Of a stretch of DNA of 64,000 nucleotides, positions 21,009 through 29,299 are shown in pieces (the stretch's first letter is position 1; every line of letters begins with the position of its first letter). The position numbers were made by a program, and so were the translations under genes. The notes beneath the pieces are model-generated. The model saw only the letters and a program-made list of their open reading frames with translations. It made no database searches and was not told where the DNA came from. The DNA is from Hyalangium ruber (lineage in GTDB: Bacteria > Myxococcota > Myxococcia > Myxococcales > Myxococcaceae): assembly GCF_034259325.1 (NCBI RefSeq), contig NZ_JAXIVS010000003.1, positions 682,001-746,000 on the forward strand. Reading direction: 5' to 3'.

Positions 21009-24000
21009 TCAGCGGCACCACCGCCGGCGGCTCAGCAGCGCCAGGCCCAGCAGCAGCACCGGCATCAGCGTCCCCGCGCTGGCGTTGGATGACGCGCAGC
21101 CACAGCCGCCGCCGTCATCGTCACTTCCACCAACGCCTCCGCCGTTGTTGCGCGGCTGCACGGCGATGGACACCGAGTCCTCGGCGCTGGAGCCCTGGGC
21201 GTCGGTCACCTTCAGCGTGAACCGGAGCAGCGTGTTGCTGTCCACGTCCGGCGCCGTGAAGCTGGCGGACGCGGTGTCGGCGCCCGTCAGTGTCACGCTC
21301 GGGCCCGAAGTCTGCGTCCACGCGTAGCTCAGCGCGTCCCCTTCCGCGTCCGTGCCGCTGCCACCCAGCGTCACCGTGGCACCCTCCGTCACCGACCGGT
21401 CCGAGCCCGCGTTGGCCACCGGCGCGGTGTTGCCTTCCTCGGGCACGTCGCGCACGGTGATGTTCACCGTGTCCGTGGCCGACAGCGCCCCATCGCTCAC
21501 CGTCAGCTCGAAGGTGAGCACCGTGTCCGCCGTTACCTCGGGCGCGGTGAAGCCCGGCTGCGCGGTGCTGGCCTCGCTCAGTGTCACCGTCGGGCCCGCC
21601 GTCTGCGTCCACGTGAACGTCAGCGGGTCGCCCTCCGGTTCCGTCGAGGCGCGACCGTCCAGCGTCACCGCCGTGCGCTCGTCCACCGTCCGCTCCGGCC
21701 CCGCGTCGGCCACGGGCCCAAGGTTCACCTGACGCACCGTGACGCTCACCGTGTCCGTGCTCGACAGCGTGCCGTCGCTCACCGTCAGCTGGAAGGTGAG
21801 CACCGTGTCCGCTGCCACCTGGGGCGCGGTGAAGCCGGGCCGGGCGGTACTGGCTTCGCTCAGCGTCACCGTCGGGCCCGCCGTCTGCGTCCACGCATGG
21901 CTCAGCGTCGAGCCCGGGTTGGGGTCCGAGGAGCCCGTCCCGTCCAACACCACGCTGGAGCCCTCGTCCACCGACTGATCCGGACCGGCGTCCGCCACCG
22001 GCGGCTCGTTCACGCACTGGGTGGGCTCCTCGACGAGCGAGGGGAAGGGCGTGTTGGTGATGCCGGAGAAGCTGAGGTTGTCGATGTCCCAGCCCGCCTC
22101 GCCGATGCTGTTGTCCGTGCCGATGCGGAAGCGCACGCGCACCGTCTGCCCCTGATACGCCGTGCCGAGATCGACAGTGACGGGGAGCCAATCCGGGTAG
22201 TTCTCGCTCACGTCGCCATAGGCGGACCGTCCGCCCAGCGGGTTTCCGCTCCCGTCGAAGATGACCGCGACATAGCCAGGGCTGGCGGACTCGCCGATGT
22301 CCGTCCACGTCGCCCCATCATCCGTGCTCAGCTCGATGACGCCTCCGTCATAGATGTCGATGGAGTCGGCCTCGAAGATGAAGCGGTGGAGGAACGTAAA
22401 GCTGAAGTTGCCCGTGGGCGACACCTGGAGCGGCGGCGAGGTGAGGTGGATGTCTGCCTTCACGGGCGCGTTCACGCCGAGGAAGAAGTGCTCCAGGGGC
22501 GTCTCGGCGTGGCGGAGCCAGGGCTGGTAGTTGCCCAGGCTCGTGTCGCGCCCGGGCGTCCACACCTGCAGATCGCTCTCCACATCGTCCGAGGCGGAGG
22601 AGGCGGGCAGCTCGTCCGCATGGACACGCTCGGAGAAGGTGACCGTCCGGTCTCCGGGGATGGCCTGCTGCCCGTCCCGGTAGGTGATCTCGAAGGTGAC
22701 GAAGCGGAGTGACCCCGGACCGCTCATGGAGGCGGGCAGATCGACCGTGGCCGAGTCGAAGGGCTCGATGGCGGGGAAGGAGATCGACCCACCGTTGCCG
22801 AGGGTGACTCCCGGCTCGGTCGTGGAGACGTTGGCGGTGGTGGCCGTCAGCGTCTCCGTGCCCGTGTTGTACAGCGTCACGCGCAGCAGGGCGGGCTCTC
22901 CATCATCCACCACCCCATCGTTGTCGCAGCCGCCGGGCGCCTCCACGAAGCGCGCGCTCTCGAACTCCACGTCCTTGCCGGTGACGAAGCTCTCCTCCAG
23001 GCCCGAATGGTCCGTGGAGTCTCGGTGCGGCGCCACCGCTCGCAGGCCCGCGCCGCGGCGGGCGAAGGCGGCATGACACAGGCGATAGTCCCGTGGGTCG
23101 TTCGAATAGGCGGCCAGCAGCAGCGCGTCGCGCGCCTCGAGATAGGTAGGGGAGAACGGCGTGAGCTGGTAGCCCAGGACGAGGTAGCGCTTCATCCGCT
23201 CCCGCGCCTCGTCGAAGGTGAGCCTCGGCCGGTCGTTCAGCAGCGCCGTGTAGCACTCCCAGAGCATCGTCGCCCACACCTCGCCGGAGTTGTGGACCTG
23301 CACGTTCGGAGTGCTCGCCAGGCGCGGGTTTACCGGCACATCCTGGGGCAGGCTGATGCCGTTGCGGATGTGCTTGAACGTGAGCGCGTTGCGGGTGAAG
23401 TCCGTCGAGTACGGGTAGCGCCGCTGTCCCCAGTAGTACCCATCGTTGCCCCCACCGCTGGAGACGTACCCCGCGAAGGTGTAGCTGCCCTGGAAGCTGT
23501 CATTGTCGGGCAACTGCGCGTCCTCCTCGCGCACCTGCATCAACAGGGCATGGAAGTCTCCCCAGCCCTCGCCCATGGCGCGGCCCTGGTTGTTCGTCAG
23601 GCCGGCGCCGTTGCCGATGAGGCGGTTGGAGATGAAGTGGCCCCACTCGTGCGCCACGATGGAGTTGTCGATGGAGCCATCGCGGTGCGGCGCTCCCTCG
23701 CGAAACAGGGTCGCCGTCACCGTCGTGGTGGGCAGCTCCGCCTTGATGCGGTTGGCATCCCCCTGGCTCATCGAGAGCGAGGGGATGGTGATGGTGGCAT
23801 CGGTGCCGGTCAGCGCGGGCGGCGCGCCTGGCAGGTTGTGGGCGATGATGACGCCCACGGCTCCCGCGACCTGCGCGTTCTTCACCTTGACGTTGGCGTT
23901 GCAGTTGCCGCGTTCGATCACCGCGATCTTTCCGACCACATCCGTGGTGATGGCCTGGCAGCCATCATCGATGTTGCCGGTGCTGTCCTGCCCGCGCGCC

Positions 24001-25550
24001 ACCGCGCCCGTGACTTCGAAGCCCTGCGGACCGAAGGAGGCCGTGGCCACGGAGTACTCGCCCGCGATGGCCTCGGGTGAGAGAACGGTGATGACATTTC
24101 GGGTGTTGGGCGCGAACAGGTACATCTGCATGCGCGGCCGGGCGCCGTCGGCGGGGACCAGCATGTTGGCGTTGTTCACGCCGCTGTAGTCCTGGGCCTC
24201 GGCCTTCAGGCTGTCAGCGGCCAACCCGCCCCGGCCGAAGTTGTCGGCCTGCGCGTTGCCTGCCGCCTCGTTGAAGCCCGCGTCGTAGAACCAGTCGTGC
24301 AGGAAGTTGTTCACGTAGAACAACTGCGTCAGCGCCGCCATCCGCTGGTCCTGGGTGACGCCCGGCTGTTGGGTGACGTCGTAGACGCGGTCGAAGCCGC
24401 CCGGCGCGGTGACGGTGGCGCGGAAGTCCGAGGCATCCTTTCCATCCGCCCCGGAGATGTCCACGTAGGCATCGACGTTGTTGCCCACCGTCTCGGTGGC
24501 GCCCGCCGGCAGCCAGGGATCATTCCGACTGAAGGGCGCGTTCTGAAGGGTGACGAGCTCCGGGGCGATGAAGGGCGCTTGATAGCCATTCGGCCTGCCC
24601 ACGGGGTGCGGCGTGGCGACGAGCCCCTGCGGGCCATCGTGGGGCAGGAAGGGAGCCGCCGTGTCCGCCCAGACCCGATAGGAGAAGGAGTCCGCGACGG
24701 TGAGGTTGTGGCGGAACAGCAGCCGCCCGTCCTCCGCGGAGACCACATAGGCGTAGGCGTCCGCGTCCTGGCTGGAGGGCGCGCCGGTGTGCAGCTCCAC
24801 GTACCAGGCTGGCACCAGCCGCTCCGGGAGCGAGAAGAAGACGCGCTTGGCGCGCGCCGGGGTCACCATCCGCGCCGTGTACCGGCTGCTCTCGGCCGCC
24901 ACGAAGTCATAGGAGGTGTACGGCCCCTGCGGATCTCCCACCCGCGCCAGGCTCGTCGCCTCCACCGCCTGCGCGTTCAGATCCTCGTATGCCCGGGCGA
25001 TGGCCCTCGGCGCATCCAGGGAGAAGCGCAGCTTGCCCGCGCGCGACTCCGGTGCCACGTGCGGGGTGAGATAGCCCGAGAGGGCGAGCAGCTCGTGGCG
25101 CTCGGTCATCAGCACCGTGAGTGACTCGCGGAAGATCTCGATGCCCTCCAGCTCCTGGCGGAAGGTGACGCGCACCGAGGCGCTGCCCGGTACGGGCTCC
25201 GCCACCGTGGCCGGCACCCAGGCCGCCACCTCGGGGGTGAGCCCGTAGAGCGTGCCCATCCGTTCCAGGTGGACGCGCGCGGCCTGCTCGGGGCCCATGC
25301 GCTTCAGCCCGGACAAGGAGCGCGGATCCACCGCGGAGCGACTGCCCCACACGAGGGTGGGCACGCCCAGCCGCGAGTCGGTCCGCAGCACGTGGGCTCC
25401 CGGCGGCGCGGCGAGCCGGCGCAGCCCCGCGCGGGGCGGAGACGCGGTGCTCGTGGCGAGCGCATCGAGGGTGGGAAGGTCCCGGGCATCGGCCGCCCCG
25501 CCTCCCAATGCCAGCAGGAGGCCAGTCACGGCCAGAACGTGTCGCTTCAC
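21009..25550 (-). CDS. second secreted M36 metalloprotease, MYXO-CTERM paralog
   Basis: 1513 residues from a GTG at 25548-25550 (GGGGGC upstream), beginning KRHVLAVTGLLLALGGGAADA. Architecture matches the neighbour at 15207-19766: FTP propeptide, PA insert (GKIAVIERGNCN), HEWGH (His634, Glu635, His638), GEGWGDF, jelly-roll module, three PKD-like repeats that share TQTAGPTVTLSEAST blocks, and a MYXO-CTERM tail (GCGCASS, hydrophobic helix, SRRRW). The repeats are more alike to each other here than in the first paralog, which suggests recent duplication or conversion. It starts only 25 bases after the ArgE-like gene stop on the same strand, so read-through from the hut genes is possible. Confidence 0.92.
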   Translation of the reverse strand: MKRHVLAVTGLLLALGGGAADARDLPTLDALATSTASPPRAGLRRLAAPPGAHVLRTDSRLGVPTLVWGSRSAVDPRSLSGLKRMGPEQAARVHLERMGTLYGLTPEVAAWVPATVAEPVPGSASVRVTFRQELEGIEIFRESLTVLMTERHELLALSGYLTPHVAPESRAGKLRFSLDAPRAIARAYEDLNAQAVEATSLARVGDPQGPYTSYDFVAAESSRYTARMVTPARAKRVFFSLPERLVPAWYVELHTGAPSSQDADAYAYVVSAEDGRLLFRHNLTVADSFSYRVWADTAAPFLPHDGPQGLVATPHPVGRPNGYQAPFIAPELVTLQNAPFSRNDPWLPAGATETVGNNVDAYVDISGADGKDASDFRATVTAPGGFDRVYDVTQQPGVTQDQRMAALTQLFYVNNFLHDWFYDAGFNEAAGNAQADNFGRGGLAADSLKAEAQDYSGVNNANMLVPADGARPRMQMYLFAPNTRNVITVLSPEAIAGEYSVATASFGPQGFEVTGAVARGQDSTGNIDDGCQAITTDVVGKIAVIERGNCNANVKVKNAQVAGAVGVIIAHNLPGAPPALTGTDATITIPSLSMSQGDANRIKAELPTTTVTATLFREGAPHRDGSIDNSIVAHEWGHFISNRLIGNGAGLTNNQGRAMGEGWGDFHALLMQVREEDAQLPDNDSFQGSYTFAGYVSSGGGNDGYYWGQRRYPYSTDFTRNALTFKHIRNGISLPQDVPVNPRLASTPNVQVHNSGEVWATMLWECYTALLNDRPRLTFDEARERMKRYLVLGYQLTPFSPTYLEARDALLLAAYSNDPRDYRLCHAAFARRGAGLRAVAPHRDSTDHSGLEESFVTGKDVEFESARFVEAPGGCDNDGVVDDGEPALLRVTLYNTGTETLTATTANVSTTEPGVTLGNGGSISFPAIEPFDSATVDLPASMSGPGSLRFVTFEITYRDGQQAIPGDRTVTFSERVHADELPASSASDDVESDLQVWTPGRDTSLGNYQPWLRHAETPLEHFFLGVNAPVKADIHLTSPPLQVSPTGNFSFTFLHRFIFEADSIDIYDGGVIELSTDDGATWTDIGESASPGYVAVIFDGSGNPLGGRSAYGDVSENYPDWLPVTVDLGTAYQGQTVRVRFRIGTDNSIGEAGWDIDNLSFSGITNTPFPSLVEEPTQCVNEPPVADAGPDQSVDEGSSVVLDGTGSSDPNPGSTLSHAWTQTAGPTVTLSEASTARPGFTAPQVAADTVLTFQLTVSDGTLSSTDTVSVTVRQVNLGPVADAGPERTVDERTAVTLDGRASTEPEGDPLTFTWTQTAGPTVTLSEASTAQPGFTAPEVTADTVLTFELTVSDGALSATDTVNITVRDVPEEGNTAPVANAGSDRSVTEGATVTLGGSGTDAEGDALSYAWTQTSGPSVTLTGADTASASFTAPDVDSNTLLRFTLKVTDAQGSSAEDSVSIAVQPRNNGGGVGGSDDDGGGCGCASSNASAGTLMPVLLLGLALLSRRRWCR

Positions 25551-25575
25551 GATTGCCCCCGATACAGAGAGAGAA

Positions 25576-26709
25576 CTACCCGCAGAAGTGGGTGATGGCT
25601 CGCGAGAGTACCGCTTCGCAGCGCACCAGGTCTTCCGTGGGCACGTACTCGCCCGTCTGGTGGGCCACCCGGATGTCTCCGGGCCCGAAGACCACCGCCT
25701 CCGCGCCCAGCGCCGTGAGCTGGGGGGCCTCGGTGCCGAACGACACCGTGACCGGCGCGTTGCCCGAGGCCTCGGCGAGGAAGCGCACTACCTCCGCGTC
25801 CGGCCGGGTGCTCACACCCTGGTCCGTGCGCAGCACGCGGATGTGTGCCTCGTACGCCGGCTCGGCGCGCACCAACTCCTGGCGGATGTGCTCCATCAGC
25901 TCCACCACGCGCTGGGGCGACTGGCCGGGGATAGGCCGCCACTCCACCGTGAAGCGGCACTGGCCCGGGAGGATGTTCTTCGCCTTGCCGCCCTGGATGA
26001 GCCCCACGTTCACCGTGGTGAAGGGAGGCTCGAAGCCCTCATCCCGCTCCTCGCGCAGCACCGTGCGCGCGACTTCTTCCAGCCGGTGGAGAAAGCGCCC
26101 CGCGCGGAAGATGGCCGAGGCCCCCGTGTCCGGGTAGGCGCTGTGGCCTTCCTTGCCCAGCACCTCCACCTCCGCCAGGCAGTAGCCCTTGTTGGCGCGC
26201 ACCGGCTTGAGGGTGGTGGGCTCGCCCACGATGGCGTGCCGCGCCCGGCCCAGCCCTGCCTCCACCAGCCGCTTGGCGCCCACCAGCCCCACTTCCTCGT
26301 CCGCCGTGAGCACCACCATCAGCGGGGCCTTCAGGGACTGAGCCCGGGTGGCCGCGTGCAGCGCACAGGCGATGAAGCCCTTGGTGTCACAGGCGCCGCG
26401 TCCGTAGAGCCGCCCTTCCTTCTCCGTCAGGCGCAGCGCGTCCTTCCACGCCACGTCATACGGCACGCAGTCCGAGTGCCCCACCAGCGCCAGCGCCGCC
26501 CTCCCCTCGCCCCCGCCCTTCACGGCCACGAGGTTCACCTTCTCCACGCCCGCGTCGTCCTTGTAGCGCTGGCGCTCGGCGGCGAAACCGGCGGCCTCCA
26601 GGAGGCCCTGCGCGTAGTCGATGAGCGGAGCGTTGGGGCGCGCCGAGGTGGTGTCCAGCGCCACGAGGTCCGTCAGGAGGGCCCGCAGCGCGGGCAGCGT
26701 GTCGTTCAC
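25576..26709 (-). CDS. M20 family amidohydrolase, ArgE-like; possible N-formylglutamate deformylase
   Basis: 377 residues from a GTG at 26707-26709, which overlaps the hutF stop by four bases (GTGA), indicating translational coupling. Di-zinc M20 motifs are present: GHSDCVP, GRGACDTKG, the catalytic ADEEVG, the metal-bridging GEPT, and the C-terminal HQTGEYV. By sequence style it is closest to acetylornithine deacetylase (ArgE). But no arginine genes are near, and coupling to hutF, whose product is N-formylglutamate, makes a deformylase role in histidine degradation (in place of HutG) attractive. Family is certain; the substrate is inference. Confidence 0.85.
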   Translation of the reverse strand: MNDTLPALRALLTDLVALDTTSARPNAPLIDYAQGLLEAAGFAAERQRYKDDAGVEKVNLVAVKGGGEGRAALALVGHSDCVPYDVAWKDALRLTEKEGRLYGRGACDTKGFIACALHAATRAQSLKAPLMVVLTADEEVGLVGAKRLVEAGLGRARHAIVGEPTTLKPVRANKGYCLAEVEVLGKEGHSAYPDTGASAIFRAGRFLHRLEEVARTVLREERDEGFEPPFTTVNVGLIQGGKAKNILPGQCRFTVEWRPIPGQSPQRVVELMEHIRQELVRAEPAYEAHIRVLRTDQGVSTRPDAEVVRFLAEASGNAPVTVSFGTEAPQLTALGAEAVVFGPGDIRVAHQTGEYVPTEDLVRCEAVLSRAITHFCG

Positions 26710-28091
26710 GGGTACAGCCTCCGAGCAAGCGCATGAAAGGCACGGCCGGACTCCTCCGCGCGCGGATGCTGGCCCTCCCGCACCACGAGCCGCCCCTCCA
26801 CCGCCACCTCGCGCACGGCCGCCTTGTCTGCTCCGAGGACGATGCCCGCCAGCAGCGAAGCAGGGCTGGCACCCACCAGCGAGGGGTGGTTCAGGTCCAC
26901 GGTGAAGAAGTCAGCGGGTGCGCCCGGCTCCAGCTTGCCCACGGGCAGCGCCAGGCTCCGCGCGCCGTTCACCGTGGCCATCTCGAAGAGCCGCGCCGCC
27001 AGCCCGTCCACCGTGCCCGTGCCCGGGTCGAGCACCGCGCGCCTCAGCCGGGAGAGCCGCAAGTGCCCCTCGAGCTGTCGCGCCTCGTCCAGCAGGTCCA
27101 CGGTGGCCTGGCTGTCCGAGCCCAGGCACAGCCGCGCTCCTTCGCGCGCCAGCGCATCCGCGGGGACGATGCCGTCTCCCAGGTTGCGCTCCGTGGAAGG
27201 ACAGGCGCACACGCCCGCGCCCACCTCTCCGAGCATCCGCGCTTCGTCTTCCGTCACATGCACCGCGTGTACCGCGGTGAAGCGCTCCTCGAGCAGCCCC
27301 AGCTCCTCGAGCAGCTCCACGGGCCGCAGGTTGTGCTCGGCCTTGCAGGCTTCAATCTCCTTGGGCTGCTCGGCCACGTGCATGTGCATCGGGAAGTCTC
27401 CGCGAACTCCGGAGAGCACCTCGAGCCACTCGCGCGGTACCGCGCGCACGCTGTGCGGGGCCATGCCGATACTCACGCACGCCTCGCCTTGCGTCTGCCG
27501 GATCAACGCCTCGACCGTGGAAAGGAAGGTGTCCACGTCTCGGTCGATGAAGCGGCGCTGCCTAGGGTTGTCCGGCGCTTGGAAGCCGGCGCGCGCGTAA
27601 CCCACGCGCAGGAGGACGATGCGGATGCCCACGTCCCGCGCCGCGCGAATCACCTCGCGCGCCAGGGTGTTGCGATCGGCATAGGGCGTGCCGTCGGGCT
27701 GGTGGTGCAAGTAGTGGAACTCGCCCACGGTGGTGATGCCCGCGAGCAGCATCTCCAGGAAGGCCTGCCGCGAGGCGGCGTAGATGTCCTCGGGCGTGAG
27801 GGTCTCGGCGGCGCGGTACATGGCCTCGCGCCAGCTCCAGAAGTCGTCCGAACCACTGCCCGCGGCGACATACTCCGTGCGCCCGCGAATGAGCCGCTGG
27901 AAGGCATGGGAGTGGCCGTTGACGAGCCCCGGCAGCAGCGCCCGCCCGGGCAGCCGGACGACGTTGGCGCCGGCGGGAACCGGACCTTCCTCCAGGATGC
28001 GGCCATCGGCGCCCACATGCAGGGCACGGCCTTCGTGGAGTCGGCCCTGCGAATAGAGGAAATCCGGCTGGTAGACGGTGGTGGCGCTCAC
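26706..28091 (-). CDS. hutF: formimidoylglutamate deiminase
   Basis: 461 residues, in the amidohydrolase superfamily. HutF converts N-formimidoyl-glutamate to N-formylglutamate and ammonia in histidine degradation. The N-terminal metal motif is NGHSHAFQRL; later ligands and active-site features include MHMHVAEQ, AVHAVHVT and LGSDSQATVDL, and a C-terminal composite beta-domain carries LPVGKLEPGAPADF. Length and motifs fit the family well. It is coupled by a four-base overlap to the M20 hydrolase. No hutH, hutU or hutI is in the window. Confidence 0.9.
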   Translation of the reverse strand: MSATTVYQPDFLYSQGRLHEGRALHVGADGRILEEGPVPAGANVVRLPGRALLPGLVNGHSHAFQRLIRGRTEYVAAGSGSDDFWSWREAMYRAAETLTPEDIYAASRQAFLEMLLAGITTVGEFHYLHHQPDGTPYADRNTLAREVIRAARDVGIRIVLLRVGYARAGFQAPDNPRQRRFIDRDVDTFLSTVEALIRQTQGEACVSIGMAPHSVRAVPREWLEVLSGVRGDFPMHMHVAEQPKEIEACKAEHNLRPVELLEELGLLEERFTAVHAVHVTEDEARMLGEVGAGVCACPSTERNLGDGIVPADALAREGARLCLGSDSQATVDLLDEARQLEGHLRLSRLRRAVLDPGTGTVDGLAARLFEMATVNGARSLALPVGKLEPGAPADFFTVDLNHPSLVGASPASLLAGIVLGADKAAVREVAVEGRLVVREGQHPRAEESGRAFHALARRLYP

Positions 28092-28223
28092 CCAGGAGAG
28101 CCTACGCCACTCCGCCGAGGCTCGCAGCAGCTAGGTAGGTAGAACCCACTCGGGTCGTGGGGACCTGAATAGCAACGAGACAGGTTTCCGCGCGTGCATT
28201 CGCTCATTCGGAGTGTATGCAAG

Positions 28224-28592
28224 CTATTCCAGGTAGCTCAGCTCCGCCTCCGCGTGCTGCCGGTACAGAGGCACGATCTCGACAGCGAGCACACCCTCGA
28301 GAAGCTTCCGCGCTCCAGCGGTGTCACCCGCCTCCTTGCAGCGGTTGGCTTCGGAGATGGCGCGCATCAGGCGCCGCGAGCCCTCGCGGATGCGGCGGCA
28401 CATTTCCCGAATGAGCATGGCTGCATCAGAGGGACTCACCAACGCCCTATGTGCTTGCTCCTCCGGGATGGCCACCTCTCGCGCGACACGCCGGAGCAGG
28501 TCCGTCACGTCTGGAGTGAGATTGAGCACCTCGCCCTGGTCGAGGCGCTTCTCCCACTCCCGGACCTTGTCCCAATCGTGTTGCTCGTTCAT
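28224..28592 (-). CDS. DUSAM domain-containing protein
   Basis: 122 residues from the ATG at 28590-28592, with AAAGGTG upstream. The protein is a single DUSAM domain (a family named from Stigmatella and Myxococcus): W-E-KRLDQGEVLNLT, then DLLRRVAREVAI, MCRRIREGSRRLMRAI, and GARKLLEGVLAVEIVPLYR. It is helical and soluble with no signal peptide. The molecular function of the family is unknown. Its start overlaps the stop of the upstream Cys-rich lipoprotein gene by one base (TGATG), implying fixed co-translation, so the pair may work together, for example as an exported effector and its cytosolic partner (inference). Confidence 0.9.
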   Translation of the reverse strand: MNEQHDWDKVREWEKRLDQGEVLNLTPDVTDLLRRVAREVAIPEEQAHRALVSPSDAAMLIREMCRRIREGSRRLMRAISEANRCKEAGDTAGARKLLEGVLAVEIVPLYRQHAEAELSYLE

Positions 28593-29122
28593 CAGAGCAC
28601 CTTTCCCTTTCGGGTGCAGAGATGGAACGGCCATTGTCGCTGTCCTTCGCAGTACCGAAAGCAGGCGTAGCAGTCTCCTACCCAGCCCTTCTGGTCCTTA
28701 CAGGCGACATAGGTATCCTTGCAGTGCTGCCTCCACCCATCGTCAGGGTCGTCTACCCCTCTCGCTGCGTCCTGGGCGCCATCCGCTTCCGCTGCTTCAT
28801 CCACGACAGGTTGGGTAGCTTCGTTGAGGACCCTCACCCCGTTGAGAACTTCGGCCACTTCCACTGCGGTGGCACCGCAGCTCTCCATGGGAGTGAGCGG
28901 GAACTTCTTGATGCAGCAGACGATCGAAGGGTCTCTGGGCAGGCAATTGACCACCGCCGACTGGGCCAAGTACGTGGGCAGCTCTACCGTGGGCTGTTGA
29001 AGCGTGGGCTCCTTCACCGTGGGCTGCTGCACCACGGAGTGCCCTCCTGCCGCACAGCTCGATGCGAGCACCCCTATGAGAGAAGCCAGGCCGAGAACGA
29101 GACCGTGGCGCGAGTTCTTCAT
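28592..29122 (-). CDS. Cys-rich lipoprotein coupled to DUSAM gene
   Basis: 176 residues from the ATG at 29120-29122. The signal MKNSRHGLVLGLASLIGVLASSC ends in a lipobox-like ASSC (Cys23). Next comes a short repeated PTV/PTL segment (about 30-50), then a domain with VCCIKKFPLTPMESCGAT, an acidic linker, and a compact C-terminal Cys-rich module (WRQHC, YVAC, GDCYACFRYC, WPFHLC) with about seven Cys in 45 residues. No database family is recognised by eye; from memory, similar tails occur in hypothetical proteins of other myxobacteria, often near DUSAM genes. The layout (export signal, linker, small Cys-rich end) is like a polymorphic-toxin or surface adhesive lipoprotein. Confidence 0.75.
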   Translation of the reverse strand: MKNSRHGLVLGLASLIGVLASSCAAGGHSVVQQPTVKEPTLQQPTVELPTYLAQSAVVNCLPRDPSIVCCIKKFPLTPMESCGATAVEVAEVLNGVRVLNEATQPVVDEAAEADGAQDAARGVDDPDDGWRQHCKDTYVACKDQKGWVGDCYACFRYCEGQRQWPFHLCTRKGKVL

Positions 29123-29299
29123 GTGAACCACAGTAACCCGGAAGGCATGACGGCCCCAGACCGCTCCTGCGGCCAGTTCCGTCCTCCCACGTGGCGCGAG
29201 GCTCCGAGCCGCTGAGAGAGCGGAGCCCCCGGCTTTGGGGAGCCCACCTCTTCAAGGTCGGGCCACCCAAATCCTCTCCGGTCATGCCGAGCCCCAGGT

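Noticed and set aside
28622-29215. A 197-codon plus-strand frame opposite the Cys-rich lipoprotein gene
   Set aside because: The minus-strand frame has a lipoprotein signal, conserved-looking Cys module and coupling to the DUSAM gene; the plus frame has nothing recognisable.
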